The position numbers and the translations under genes are program-made. Shown piece by piece: positions 50,101 through 63,595 of a DNA stretch of 64,000 bases; within the stretch, counting starts at the first letter, position 1, and every line of letters begins with the position of its first letter. The notes beneath the pieces were generated by a model. The model was not told the origin of the DNA. It saw only the letters and a list, made by a program, of their open reading frames with translations, and made no database searches. Origin of the DNA: Nipponacmea schrenckii (Eukaryota; Mollusca; Gastropoda; Lottiidae); assembly GCA_030562195.1 (NCBI GenBank), contig JAUJPP010000005.1, positions 24,043,106 through 24,107,105 on the forward strand. Direction: 5' to 3'.

Positions 50101-50269
50101 TGTATTGAATAAGACCTACCGGTGCAGATACGCCTTCTAAAGATTTTATATTTATGCAAACGGGTAAACTGGTTTGGTGAGCTTCATGTTCACGATCGAA
50201 AGCAGCAGGTAAATGTACATATCGTTCTTGAAATTCTCTCCAAGACCGACCTGTTAAAATGTTCGCCAT
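26195..50269 (-). CDS. NPHP4: Nephrocystin-4 (NPHP4)
   Basis: Minus-strand gene, exons in transcript order: 1a 50120-50269, 43390-43521, 42911-43095, 42669-42788, 42506-42564, 42095-42247, 41633-41826, 40422-40579, 39717-39846, 38473-38712, 38097-38305, 35588-35668, 34441-34624, 33684-33763, 33298-33486, 31969-32064, 31376-31484, 30809-30952, 30189-30393, 29958-30059, 29243-29457, 28745-28971, 28211-28400, 27963-28055, 27687-27843, 27298-27413, 26920-27086, 26195-26729. Phases all agree: 4620 bp, 1539 aa (human about 1426). Diagnostic blocks aligned to human from memory include [105 protein letters not shown] and [18 protein letters not shown]4 is a transition-zone protein of cilia that works with NPHP1 and RPGRIP1L. 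A Pro/Gln-rich stretch (exons 12-13) and the exon 4 segment appear lineage-specific. An alternative first exon, 1b, is listed separately. Confidence 0.95.
32110..33125. repeat. 65-bp satellite array in an NPHP4 intron
   Basis: About 15 head-to-tail copies of a 65-bp unit containing CCAGATGTCTGATAAACCCC and TCAATCAACAATTATCAAAT. Exact spacing is visible at 32161, 32226 and 32291. Most copies differ by 0-3 bases; variants include a CTTTTTCCCG change near 32720 and a damaged copy near 33070. The array lies between the coding exons at 33298-33486 and 31969-32064. Because 65 is not a multiple of 3, the long frames it creates rotate through all three phases and are not genes. Confidence 0.97.
33871..34298 (+). 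mobile_element. MITE, copy 2 (428 bp)
   Basis: Same family and orientation as the element at 25279: CTGTAAGGCT outer inverted repeats, AATTAATGCG subterminal repeats and the GCGATAGGTG/TCGCATT motif. It is about 36 bp longer internally. It lies in the NPHP4 intron between exons 34441-34624 and 33684-33763. The right flank is TA while the left is AA, so the target duplication is eroded or was not exact. Confidence 0.85.
34926..35381 (-). repeat. Dispersed repeat element, copy D (short)
   Basis: In inverse orientation: it begins with a diverged hairpin end (TTGCCAAGCAA then TGCGCCCACT) and ends GTGGGTGTATAATT after a CGGACGGATGG stretch. The interior has only about two diverged core units (AAGGGCAATAACTCAAAA). 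It lies in an NPHP4 intron. Confidence 0.7.
35793..37949 (-). repeat. Dispersed repeat element, copy C (longest)
   Basis: In inverse orientation: it begins AGCTTGTCAGGCAAGG and TATACGCCCACTGG. The interior has about a dozen diverged core units with GGGTTCATCCTTG, TAGAGTGTTTACAAGC and AAGGGCAATAACT. It ends in a GGAC microsatellite (37872-37905), then CATGTGGGCGTATA. It fills most of the NPHP4 intron between exons 38097-38305 and 35588-35668. Frames of up to about 100 codons inside it are periodic repeat artefacts. Confidence 0.85.
38235..38460 (-). repeat. Triplicated splice acceptor and 5' part of NPHP4 exon 11
   Basis: The motif GATCCTGTAT, which spans the intron 10/exon 11 boundary (minus-strand acceptor ATACAG followed by GATC), recurs at 38302, 38376 and 38450, an exact 74-bp period. 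Each unit contains the acceptor plus about the first 55 coding bases of exon 11 and a short intronic piece. The lowest copy joins to the continuing exon and is taken as the true acceptor (exon end 38305). The upper two copies would add 74 or 148 bp, and so shift the frame, if used alone. Confidence 0.88.
41095..41600 (-). repeat. Dispersed repeat element fragment (copy E)
   Basis: Core-unit motifs (TCACACCAAATTTCATTCAA, CAAGGGCAAGAACTC, GTTCATAAGCCC) repeat here without recognisable ends, so this is an eroded fragment. It lies in the NPHP4 intron between exons 41633-41826 and 40422-40579. Confidence 0.65.
42669..42788 (-). CDS. NPHP4: NPHP4 exon 4, unusual acceptor
   Basis: Only the acceptor ending GTTGAAG keeps the frame here. 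The better-looking acceptor TTTACAG, just upstream, would bring an in-frame TGA into the exon with the phase set by exon 3. The encoded segment ([17 protein letters not shown] to HMGSKTRG) has no counterpart that I recall in human NPHP4, so it may be lineage-specific or the exon limits may be slightly wrong. Confidence 0.6.
44210..44440 (-). repeat. Dispersed repeat fragment with G-rich microsatellite (copy F)
   Basis: Core motifs (AGAGGTCATCCTTGGGTTAT, CAAGGGCAATAACTC) run into a G-rich tract of GGACA/GGGAC/GGGGC units at about 44365-44432. This tract sits where the other copies carry GGAC repeats. The run of G-triplets and G-quadruplets could form a G-quadruplex on the plus strand. Confidence 0.7.
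45540..45780. promoter_or_regulatory. Candidate intronic enhancer (homeobox and E-box cluster)
   Basis: Within about 240 bp there are several homeodomain-type cores (CTAATTGATTAATTGG, CTTAATTAAG, CTAATTACGAGTTAATTAAG), a CACGTG E-box in TTCACGTGACC, and a TTTGTTTG forkhead-like core. The stretch is less AT-monotonous than the intron around it and lacks repeat motifs. This is pattern-based only; AT-rich DNA produces TAATT cores by chance. Confidence 0.3.
46314..46688 (-). CDS. NPHP4: Alternative NPHP4 first exon (1b)
   Basis: A 125-codon exon starting at an ATG in good context (A at -3, G at +4) and ending at a GTAAGT donor in phase 0. It therefore joins the same second exon (43390-43521) as exon 1a. 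The first ~75 residues are a Lys- and acid-rich extension. The last ~50 ([11 protein letters not shown] to [15 protein letters not shown]) align with exon 1a ([11 protein letters not shown] to [12 protein letters not shown]) and with the human N-terminus around LKWLDG. An in-frame stop upstream of the ATG supports a first exon. The two exons look like duplicated, mutually exclusive starts; the 1b product would be about 1614 aa. Confidence 0.7.
47092..47105. promoter_or_regulatory. RFX X-box upstream of NPHP4 exon 1b
   Basis: GTTTCCATAGCAAC is a near-palindromic X-box (RYYNYY, two-base spacer, RRNRAC) about 400 bp upstream of the exon 1b start codon on the minus strand. RFX sites mark many ciliary genes, and NPHP4 orthologues in other animals are reported RFX targets. 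Its position favours a promoter at exon 1b. No comparable match was seen in the ~250 bp upstream of exon 1a. Confidence 0.6.
48235..48420. repeat. Degenerate ~36-bp minisatellite
   Basis: About five units of the form GGTATTTTGGTCACAGTAAT followed by a GGGCACAA-like spacer. The minus-strand frame across it reads as repeats of CDQNT/CPYY, which reflects the period rather than a gene. It lies in NPHP4 intron 1a. Confidence 0.75.
48640..48960 (-). repeat. Dispersed repeat element fragment (copy G)
   Basis: It begins GATAGCTTATTAGACG, then GTCCACTGGCAGATTTA, a diverged version of the hairpin end seen in copies C and I. It continues through CAAGGGTAATAG and GGGCTAACCCTTGGG and stops near CAAGCAATTGTAGATGGAT, where the terminal GTGGGCGTATA would be expected. 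Truncated. Confidence 0.6.
49129..49245. repeat. Cluster of GTTACCGTTTTAA motifs
   Basis: ATTACCGTTTAA, GTTACCGTTTTAA, GTTACCGTA, GTTACCGTTTTAA, GTCACCGATTA and GTTACCGTTTTAA occur within about 117 bp at irregular 20-30 bp spacing. On the other strand each good copy contains AACGG, a MYB-type core, and GTTACC resembles an RFX half-site. It could be an eroded minisatellite or a clustered binding site array. Confidence 0.6.
50120..50269 (-). CDS. NPHP4: NPHP4 first coding exon 1a
   Basis: Fifty codons ([20 protein letters not shown] onward to KSLEGVSAP) starting at an ATG with A at -3 and G at +4, with a GTAGGT donor in phase 0 at 50119. The W..F...Y..LP spacing matches the human start WHRIFTQNVLVPP, so this is taken as the canonical start. 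A forkhead-type TGTTTAC lies 12 bp upstream of the ATG. Confidence 0.75.
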
Positions 50270-51172
50270 TGTGAAACATTTGTTTACATCCGGTTTAGAT
50301 CAATTACACTCGGTGTAACATAAACTATTGGAAAAATATAATTTTTCAGTGTTTTCTTTTTATTATTCTGAACGCAATGGAAAATAAGAATGAATAAATC
50401 ACCTCGAAAATATTTATTTCCTATACTTACCTTTGACCTTATTTTCAATTTTCTTTGATTGTGAAATGATGAATCGACTTTTGAAAATCGCAAAGTTTAA
50501 CTAGTCAAGGGACATAAGTCTTTGTAATAATTCGAAGTTTTTATCCTGCATATTTTCTGGGAATAATATACTATACTATATTATTATATTATTCCCAGAT
50601 ATTTGTAGGTACCGGTATTCCAATTTCATCTGAACCTCATCCATTAATTAGGTCTCGTAGTAATTATTGACATTTAGATTGATAAATTTAACATTGATAA
50701 AATCAGAGAAACCTCTTCAACATATGCATAGGAAATAAGATGCCTAGGTCACTAGACTATTACATAACATAACTACTAGGCCTAGGATACAGTACAAGTA
50801 TAAATAGTCTGAACTAGCTGACTCTGTTCTCAGCCTCTGATAGCTATATGGACAGATATGGCTGGGGGAGAGTCAGAAAAAGTAAGGCACTAAAATTGGG
50901 GATTTTCTGCGGGTGCTGGGGGGGTATTAAACATATTTACATCCCCTAGTCCGAAACTTGCTGACTCTATTCCTAGCCTCTGATAGCTATTCGGACTTAC
51001 CTACCTTGAATCCACCCAACCTTCATATATTAGGAAATATGTATGTTTTTGTAGTTCTCAAATAGGGTGCGCATCTACAAATTTATTGCATCATGCTTTA
51101 CAGTGTAGGCTACTACCTTTCTGTTTACAGTTAGATAGTTAGATATGAATTAAAGGAAATGATAAGTTTGCT
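50270..51172. promoter_or_regulatory. Shared NPHP4/PIGP divergent promoter region
   Basis: The start codons of NPHP4 (exon 1a, minus) and PIGP (plus) are 903 bp apart and head to head, so this interval must hold both 5' flanks. TTCTGTTTACAG at about 51119-51130 could be an acceptor for a PIGP 5' UTR exon or a forkhead site. No TATA box was found. A duplicated phrase near TAGCTATATGG/TAGCTATTCGG with CTGACTCT occurs at about 50818-50870 and 50949-50990. Confidence 0.45.
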
Positions 51173-53170
51173 ATGACAAATCAAAATTCGCCATCACCAT
51201 CACCAAAAAGAGCAATTCATGGATTTGTCTTGTATCTGACAGCTCATTTAGCTTTCGGTAAGAACCTTTATTCTTAAAGACTAAATAAAGGAATTAATAG
51301 TGTTAAAATGGTTTTGATTTTGCAGTGGAGATAAGGGAGCATTTTTAATGAATATGTCCGTCAACATTTATTGTAGACACTAGAGAAGATACATTTTTGC
51401 TTTGGATTTTAATGACACTTGGTATTTTGGAATTGATTTTTTAAATGAACAGTTTTTGAGTTATTGCCCTTGACTTAGTAAAATCTTGACAAAATTTTAT
51501 TGTTGATGCAAAAAAATCTACAATTTTCAAAGGATTTTGATGAAACTTTGTGTGAGCATTCAAATTTATTAGACCTCAGTCAAGTTTGAATTTGACAATT
51601 TTTCAATGAACAGTTTTGTGTAATTACCCTTGACTTGGTAAAATTGCGTCAAAATGCTATTGCAGTTGCAATAAAAAGCTTCAATTTGAAAGGATTTATT
51701 GTTGAACGGTCTTTGAGATATTGCCCTTGAATTAGTAAAATTGCGTCAAAATATTTTTGTGGCTGCAATAGAAGCTACTGGTAAAATTTTTAATAGATTT
51801 TGATGAAACTTGGTATGAGTTTTGGAATAGATGGTGGTCAAGTTTGAATTTGACAGTTTCGCATGAATAGTTTTTGACTTATTGCCCTTGACTTAGAAAC
51901 TTGCATCAAAATGGTATTATGGGTGCATAGAAGATGCAGGTTTCAAAGGATTGTGATGAAACTTGTTGTGAGCAATGGCATTGAACAAAATTTTCAATGA
52001 ATGTTTTTTGAGTTATTGCCCAATTTATTATTCAAATTCAATTCTGCTAGTGGGCGTATAATACCTTGCCTGGCAAGCTTCTTGCGACCATATAGGCCAT
52101 ATAGACCATATAGACCACCTCTAAAAATCTGTGGAAATAAGTTTGATAATTTCTAACATTAACATACTATTGAAGATTAATCAACAGCCAAAATAAGATC
52201 TCTTTTCCCGAATCTTTTTGCTTTGCTGCGGCTTGAATTTACTTTTTGCTTTACAGTTATATACGTCTTGTGGGCATTTATACCAGATGAGTGGTTACGA
52301 GCTGCTGGGTTCACCTATTATCCTAACAAGTAAGTACATCATGAATATTCATCATGAACTAACATAAACATAAATTGTTGACATTAAACATAAATCTTGA
52401 ATGACGTCAAGCATACAAATGTAGCATAAATTTATCATGACAGTGTGGTAGAAAAAATGTGTGTTTTCTCTAAGAGTATAAAACAAAGGATGACTAAAAC
52501 AAGTTAACTTTATACAAAATAAAGTAGATTTTAATTAGCTTAAAACCAAACAAAATTGTAATGTAATTTGAAATAGATTGGCTGCCAGTTTGTGTATTTG
52601 TCCTACTGGTGCCTACTTCAAAAAAACAATGACATTGATTTTTTTTGTATTTTTCAGACATTGGGCTGTTACTGTTCCTATAACACTGGTTATTGGATAT
52701 TTACTAGCATATCCTATATATATGATACTATCATATTTTAAATCAACTCCATTGAATTCATTAGATACAATAACAGGTATGGTTAAATGGCAAGGTGATT
52801 ATTCTACTAGTAAGATGTCATCTGTAATCATTTACATATTATTATTAAAGTTGTTTTAGTTTCAAGTGGCTGAATGAACTGCCTTCAGAATAACAAGAGA
52901 TAATCTATTAGTCCCATTGTTTGGTAATGGGCAGCAAGGGTTCAGCAGATGAGATACCATGTTTCAGCTGTTACAACAGTTGTAGGGTAAAGCCTTTCCT
53001 CTTTTCTTCAATGATGTAGCTGAATATAATGACAGTTAACGGTTTTGATTTCAGATAACTATGCCAAGGACTTGAATGATTTTCCAAAAGTTGAGGGGCA
53101 GATTTCACCAATAGCTGATTTATCTATATCACATATAAATAGACATTTATATTTAGATGATAAATTATGA
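51173..53170 (+). CDS. PIGP: PIG-P, GPI N-acetylglucosaminyltransferase subunit P
   Basis: Four coding exons, 51173-51257, 52257-52329, 52658-52776 and 53055-53170, with consistent phases and GT-AG junctions, giving 130 aa (human short form 134). The start is the ATG opening MTNQNSPSPSPKRAIHGFVL, which aligns with human [20 protein letters not shown]. Two membrane spans are visible, GFVLYLTAHLAFVIYVLWAF (about 17-36) and VPITLVIGYLLAYPIYMI (about 58-75). Between them is the family signature WAFIPDEW then TYYPNKHWAVTVP, and after them PLNSLDTITDNYAKD. The C-terminal ADLSISHINRHLYL matches human RDISISEVNQMFFL. PIG-P is part of the ER membrane complex that starts GPI-anchor synthesis by moving GlcNAc to phosphatidylinositol. 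The first intron contains a dispersed repeat copy. Confidence 0.96.
51365..52083 (+). repeat. Dispersed repeat element, copy H, in PIGP intron 1
   Basis: About four diverged core units with TTTTTGAGTTATTGCCCTTG and TTTGATGAAACTT motifs. They end in AGTGGGCGTATAATAC, then the hairpin CTTGCCTGGCAAG. The left terminus (TATACGCCC) is missing, so this copy is 5'-truncated. The end coordinate is set by the hairpin; the start is approximate. Confidence 0.8.
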
Positions 53171-56100
53171 TAGACATTAAGTACATGTATGTGTAATTTG
53201 TAAAAATCATGGTGTTAATCTTCAAAGGGTTTGCAATTCACATCATTGAATCATTAAATTGACAACCACCCATCTACTATCAGTTACTTATAAGAAGAGA
53301 AATCAATGAGGGAAAAATGAGTTTTGCTATCTCTTGAAATTTGTGGAATATCCTGCTCAAGTTTTATCTTTTTATCCTGTGTTTCAGACGTCTATCAATG
53401 ATAATAGTTTTCATTGTGTAGCTCATTTATTTACCTGACATATTATTTTGTCAATGTTTGCAAGTATAGTCTATGATTGTATGAGGTGAATATTCAAGGG
53501 TCATCGGCAAAAGTTTCAGACCGTGATTTCTCGTTTAATATAAAGGGTAAAATTTTGAATCTTTACCAGTTGATAGGTGATATGATTATGATTTTTGAAA
53601 AATTTTGAAAAAACATTTCGACTACCGGTTTAGCCTCAAATGACGTAATTACGTAACTTCCGGTCTATAACAGCTAGGTGAAAAGTGAAAACTGTTTTAT
53701 AAATAACTTATCAATAGTAATCGTTTTGACCTAAATAATTTAGTCAAGCTGTCATATCGGCCGACATTTTGAATTTTCATTACAATTCTTAAAGCCGAAA
53801 TTCAGACACTATTGATAGACTGATTTCGATGAAATTTAGCACATAGATACATTGGATCATTATCTACCTTTGTTAGGTAATTTAGCTTACTTAAAAAATT
53901 CATAGAGATAAGTGTACTTAAATACAGCCAAAATTGATAATTTTCATATTTTCGTTATTTTTAACCGTTATGGAAGGTGTGACCTAATTATTTTATGAGT
54001 TCGAAAACTAGGTCAAATGATATTCAATATATTGTCTAGATGTAGGTCATTGCAAATTTAGCCTACATAATATTTTAAGGCTCTCGAAATACGTTCATAA
54101 TTGTAAGCAATTCTAGTTTAAATTATTTATCAGAGTTACATGTATTTCTTTTTGGTTTATATTTTGTTATAAAAAAATGTTTTCTCTGATAACTGATATT
54201 ATTCAGTTGTTAAACATGGAATTTCCTATCTTTATCTATATAATTCTTAGTTTTCAATAGTCTGTTATCTGTTGAAAAAATCAACAGTTTGCAAAAATTG
54301 TGAAACAGAATTATCATTTCCTTTTCAAGCTCTTTTCAAGCTCTTTTCAAGCTCTACCTGAGCTTGTGCTATATCAATAACTTCAAACAATTCATTATTT
54401 CTTAAAACCTTTTTTCAGTTTATTTTATCTTCAACCTTCTTTAATAATCTGTGTAGTAAATAAATGGTGTGGAAGTTATTTGTGACAAAAAATCATCCTC
54501 ACTTGACCTATATATTGATCTGGAATTGTATTTAAGTTTCATTTTTCTATTTTAACAAAAATGATGTATCTATTTATGTCATTCTACTACCGAATTGCAC
54601 TCCAAATATTAATTTTTATGTGAACATTTGTTAGAAAATTTATTAGAAAAATCTTAAGAATATGACAATCAAGGACAATAAAAGTCTTCATTTTGTGTTA
54701 AGTTATGGAAAAGAGAATGATGAAGATAAGGCGTTTTTCCTATTTTCTGTGTGATTTTCATAACATTTATGATGATGAATAAATAATTTTTGACATGTAA
54801 GATGATTTCATATCACGCAATGTCAGTCCTCACCTTTTAATCCGTCTTTTAATGTTTCAATCTTTGAACTCTTACTCTTAAGACTTTCTTCCCTCATTCA
54901 TTTTGGACGTTAGTTCTCCTAATGTCTCTCACCATAATGATAAATGTGCCAGATTTTATAATTTTACAAGCCGGCATATCAATGTTTGATCAATAGAAGC
55001 TACAATTTTCACCAAATTTTGTTGAAACTATAAATTTTATTTCCACCATAGTGAAAACTATTTTCACCTAGTTGAAAATAGTTATCACTAATAATAAAAT
55101 GGAAATAAAAGTTTTTAATTCAAAATGAAAAAAATAATTATGTCGTATGTGAGCCACCGTACAAACTAGAGTACCGTATTAGACCCTTGTGTCTAAAAAT
55201 ATAATATAGAGAACAATTATACTGTTAGGCCAAGCTATGGATCATTTAATTTTCAATTGGTGTACATTTTGAAATCCACCCATTAGTTGCCTTCCACCTA
55301 TCCTTAAACACGAGTTATTACTTTCTTGCACCGTGTAAAATCTGAGTACCTGTCAGTGTAAAACAGGCCTCCTTAAGATAATTTCCTGAAGCGCCGCTTT
55401 GGTCAAAATAGTGAGCAAGAATGGCGACTAAACTTTTCATTTTGTAGGATGTTAGGGGAGGGGAAGCGGTAGGGTTTCTAGGGTTTATCGAGGAGGGGGG
55501 GGGGGGGCAAGTAGTTGAATCAGAAACTCTCCGACCTTCAGCATTACTACAACTGGATGTGGATTTATCCAACGTTGTTTAAGAAATTTGTCGACGTGAT
55601 ATGGAGGTTAATTACTTTCGTTAGAAATGTAGTCGAGCTGAGTACGGTTTAGCTGAGTGTGTACAGGACTGTGTAGTGATGATTGCATTGATCTGACAGT
55701 GGAATTTTGGGAAATTCAGCCGCACATACTAACCACTCTATAAATGTGCATGTTTGTCTAGTGAACGATGTTTTATTAGTTCACGTATTATTTAACAAGT
55801 TGACTTTAATTCAGCTCTGAAGAATTGTCTCTTACGCAAGTAGCAAAAGGTTTAGACAAGTTGAATCTGACATTAGAAATTTTGGACATTCGGTCGCCCA
55901 GACCTGGCATGTGAAAGAACAAACCGGGAACATCATGCTGCAATTACAATGAGCAATGCTCTCTCCCCTTTTCAATGACAGAACATTCCGGTAAATTTTT
56001 CTAACAACTTACATCGTGCTGAAATAAAATATGGAAAATGCATAACATTTTTAGAAGAAGCTAAAGACGGACGCTTTATGACGAGTGGTAAATAGTTTCA

Positions 56101-56805
56101 TGAATTGAATTAAAAATAGTGGTGGTTTGTAGACAGCTTACACTTGCACTGAGATTATTTTTTTGGAACCCGGTTCCAAAGCCTTTAACGTAAGCGTAGA
56201 AATGATATCTATAATTATAGAGTAAATGCGTAATTAACATAATCTGAGACACTGACAATGTGACCGCATGTAATGATAAGCCGTTATACAAATATGCAAT
56301 ATCAAATTTACATTTTTCATTTTGTAAATGTGCTGTAAAAAATAAAATATTGTTTAAAGTATATATTTATGTGCCCGAGTTGTATTTTTAACACCCAAAA
56401 CAGTCTAAACTGGTGGGTTATTGTTTTGATGATCTGAAAGGGAACCGAATTTTGGTTTTACTTGAAAGTAGACATGCTTCTGTAAATAAAATAAAGTCGG
56501 GTAATACAAATATAAATATTTTTATGTAGGTTACTATTCAGGAGAAGAAATTCCTACGTTATTTCACTAGTCATTAATTAATGATCCACGAGAAATATTT
56601 TCACATTACTGTTGTATTTACACGATTTGGGACACGAATTTGTGACCAGAAGCCTAACTGGTTTTGTTGATGATAATATATTATCATACTGACAATAAAA
56701 CACTCAACATGATACGTAATAATTTGACACACAAAAAAATAAGAGCACTATTTTATCCTTCAATTCATTTTCTCCTTGGCGTGAAATGAAGACAAATCCT
56801 TGAGA
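53171..56805. other. Intergenic DNA between PIGP and the secreted-protein cluster
   Basis: No gene is supported over 3.6 kb. Features seen: paired bZIP-type sites TGACGTAA and TTACGTAAC at 53641-53657 next to ACCGGT and TTCCGG; triple TTTTCAAGCTC near 54326-54354; and a long G run near 55493-55508. Around 55380-55570 the sequence is more GC-rich, with CCTCCCC-type tracts on the minus strand. The 84-codon frame there starts at TTG, not ATG, and has no family match that I know. Confidence 0.5.
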
Positions 56806-60785
<3,980 letters not shown>

Positions 60786-62024
60786 TGAGTATATACATTG
60801 CTATGTACAAGAAATGACGAGTTTGTTGGTATTTGTGTTGATTATCTGTTTTGATATTGTAAACATTTTTAAATTCAGCATCTAATTGAATTTGATTGAA
60901 GCTTTTTTTAGGTCTTGGACCTATGTAAATAAGAATGTAGAAGAGGTGTGTATTCAGTATGTAACTTATATGAATGAGATACAACAACACGTTATTTACC
61001 AATTTTGCTTTAAATTGTTATAGCCATATGAACTCTGAAATTGAAGCTGATTTAACTTTTCTTGCTTAAAAGACTTAAATAAAATGAAAATTCTGTATCA
61101 ATGAAACATTTATTGGTCCCAGTCAAGGCGGGGACAAAGACGTTGTATATTTTCAAGATCTTTATTTAATTTACCATATTTTACCAATTTAAATAAACTA
61201 TAGATGTAGATATTTCGTTTTGTATTTTTACTACAGGTTATTACTCTTTTAGTTGGTCAAATTTTGCTTTATCAAGAGTTGTGATAACTGATGCCTACCA
61301 ATCATAAACACTGCACAATCAATAGTCAGAGATGAAGATAACCTAAAGCAAATCTGCTTCACAAAGCATGGACACCACTTTTGTATATCGAAACATTTAG
61401 AGCCTAGTCAAAGACCATGTTCAAGAGGCAATATGCAAATTTCCATTGTCAAAAATAAGTAAAATATGAATTAATTATATAATGAATTAATCTATAATGA
61501 ACTAAATAAGCGTTAAATGTTTATACTATTACATGCCCTTGTAATAAAGTTGATAAATCAAATGTTGCTGTCTCTACGCTTGTAAACTCGTAAGGTTTTC
61601 AGGTATGTATTTACAAAGTACATGAATTATGATATGAAATTATGAAGGATTAAATTTTATCTGTTTTTTTTTCGGGCAATAATGTATACCACGAATGAAA
61701 ATCATTAATCTCTTTCAAAAAAGACTGCTGAGGAAATTGGTAATTAACAATATTTTCTATAAAGAATGAAGTTCGTTGTCTTTGATGACATAAATTGATA
61801 TATTAGCCCCTGGGCAGCATATAGTTACCATTAACAAGTGTAATTTACGACAATGTTTCATTCTTCTTGATTAAAATTGTAAAAAGTCTGCATTGTAAGT
61901 AACAGAAAAGTGTTACATGACAATGTGAAGGGTTTTTGAGTAATGTCATGTCAACTTTGACACTGGTCAGGTGATGACGTGTATGTTCATTACAGAATAA
62001 AACCATTCGGGGCATTGTAACGAA
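60786..62024. other. 3' flank of paralogue 1 and upstream region of paralogue 2
   Basis: The first ~300 bp should be the 3' UTR of paralogue 1, ending soon after the AATAAA at 61078. The rest, up to 62024, should contain the promoter of paralogue 2. No TATA element could be placed with confidence and no other gene is seen. Confidence 0.55.
61078..61083 (+). terminator. Polyadenylation signal AATAAA for paralogue 1
   Basis: A canonical AATAAA lies about 293 bp after the stop codon at 60785. A second AATAAA occurs near 61193, so alternative 3' ends are possible. Confidence 0.55.
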
Positions 62025-63595
62025 ATGTGTAACATCATGGAGGGGATAGGCGAAAGAGTGGTATTGATATTATTGTTTGGGGTTATTGGCGTACAATGCC
62101 AAGGCCTCAGTTTCAGTCAAATGCAGAGTATGTTTAATCAGATGGCTGGAGGTGGAGGAGCTGGTGGTAATCCAGCAGGAATGATGGCGAATTTAGCTGG
62201 AATGGGAGGTCAACCGACAGCTCTCCCTGTTGCTCCTGCTGCAACACCCAACCCATTGTCAGAATTATTGGGAGGACGTCAGAAGTTATCCGATGCTTGT
62301 TCTTATCTTCAGAGTAGAACTAGTATTTGGGGTAAAAATAACGCTCCATTTAAATTAGAAACTGATGGTTTCTACGGCGATGTGCGTCGAGGATATCCAA
62401 TTGAAGGTAAGTTTTATATGAATTAAGAATATCAATATGGTTTACATATTTTTCAGGTATTAATAAGTATTTCGGTTATAATTCGGTTATAAGCTGTTAG
62501 CTGCTTCATTTCAACAGGTTTACACGATTTTCTTTGGAGGCCTATTAAATTCTGCAGTTTTCAATTTGTTCTTATATAAATGATACTCTTTCAGATACGT
62601 TTTTTTTTTAAATTGATCAGGTAACGATTGATGAAACTGGATGAATTGAATCACCAAAGCCAGATTGAAATTTCTATAACAGAAACTATTGTATTTCAGT
62701 TGCCATCAAACCTTGGTCTCAGTTTCAACCAGATAACTTTACAGATTTTGTTATTTACGCCACCGCAGCTGGTGCAGGTGGTGTTGGTGCCTTTGAAGCG
62801 CAAGTTATGCAAGGCATGCCTGGTCCAACTTTACTTGGTGTATTTAAAGTTGTTAACGATTATGCTGCTGGTGCTAGAGGATTTATGTGTGATCCCAGAG
62901 CCATGGGCCCCGATGCTTTTGGCAGTGCTGAAGAGCGAAGAATCTTGATCAACCGTGCCTTGAAACCGGAAAACCAGTACTGGAAAACACGTCAACCGGC
63001 TATTAGACAATATGCTGCTGCTTTGTGGTATCCAACTGAAATGGCAATGGGTTCTGCTAATATCCGATTTACGTAAGTATATTGCAATCTTTTAATTGTA
63101 TGCCAATGTAATGCTGTACAACCTATCAAGTACTGTATCCCTTACCTAAGTTTTCTTTAATATTTAGAAATATAAATAAACTGTCTGACTGACCGAAGTT
63201 TTGCGACAGTATAGGTTGTTAAGTAACTTGAGCAAATTCGCAAGTCAAATTAAAGATCTTGCTCTATCTTGCCAAAAATGATTTTGCAGGTTATAGCTTT
63301 GTGATATAAGGATATCATTTGTTCATATGTTTCAATCTTCATAATAGATCTTCATAAAAGTTCCAATTTATGACATTTTATAACCTTATTAGGTCACTTT
63401 TTTTGTTGACCAAATTGGAAACCAAATATCAACAACCATGTTTTTTTTTTAAATTAAAACTAAAAACATTAAATAAATCTTCCCTATAACTACATTTTAA
63501 ATTTCTTATTAGAGCTAAAGTGAAATCTGATGGTCATTGGTATGAGCTGAAATCTAAAGTACTGACCCCTTACAATCCACCAGATCCATGGCAAT
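62025..63595 (+). CDS. Unrecognised secreted protein, paralogue 2 (3' end outside window)
   Basis: Exons 62025-62406, 62700-63072 and 63513-63595 are present. The third ends at a donor GTAAGT in the same phase as in paralogue 1, so a last exon lies beyond 64000. The start is ATG 62025, or 62037, which gives a cleaner signal peptide (GERVVLILLFGVIGVQC). A Gly/Met/Ala-rich low-complexity linker absent from paralogue 1 follows (MAGGGGAGGNPAGMMANLAG). Conserved blocks are LLGGRQKLSDACSYLQSRTS, PDNFTDFVIYAT, GFMCDPRAMGPDAFGSAEER, QYWKTRQPAIRQY, LWYPTEMAM and KSDGHWYELKS. Exons 2 and 3 are 373 and 83 bp, against 370 and 83 bp in paralogue 1, and intron phases are identical, so the pair arose by tandem duplication. 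The family is not recognised. Confidence 0.9.

Larger units (their letters stand above)
46689..50119 (-). other. NPHP4 intron 1a and presumed upstream region of exon 1b
   Basis: It holds the X-box at 47092, a minisatellite at 48235-48420, an eroded dispersed-repeat fragment near 48640-48960 and a GTTACCGTT cluster at 49129-49245. No other exon is supported. Confidence 0.55.

Noticed and set aside
55318..55572. 84-codon minus-strand frame in a GC-richer patch
   Set aside because: It starts at TTG, has a homopolymer-derived Pro run, and no donor or acceptor arrangement made it part of a gene I could support.
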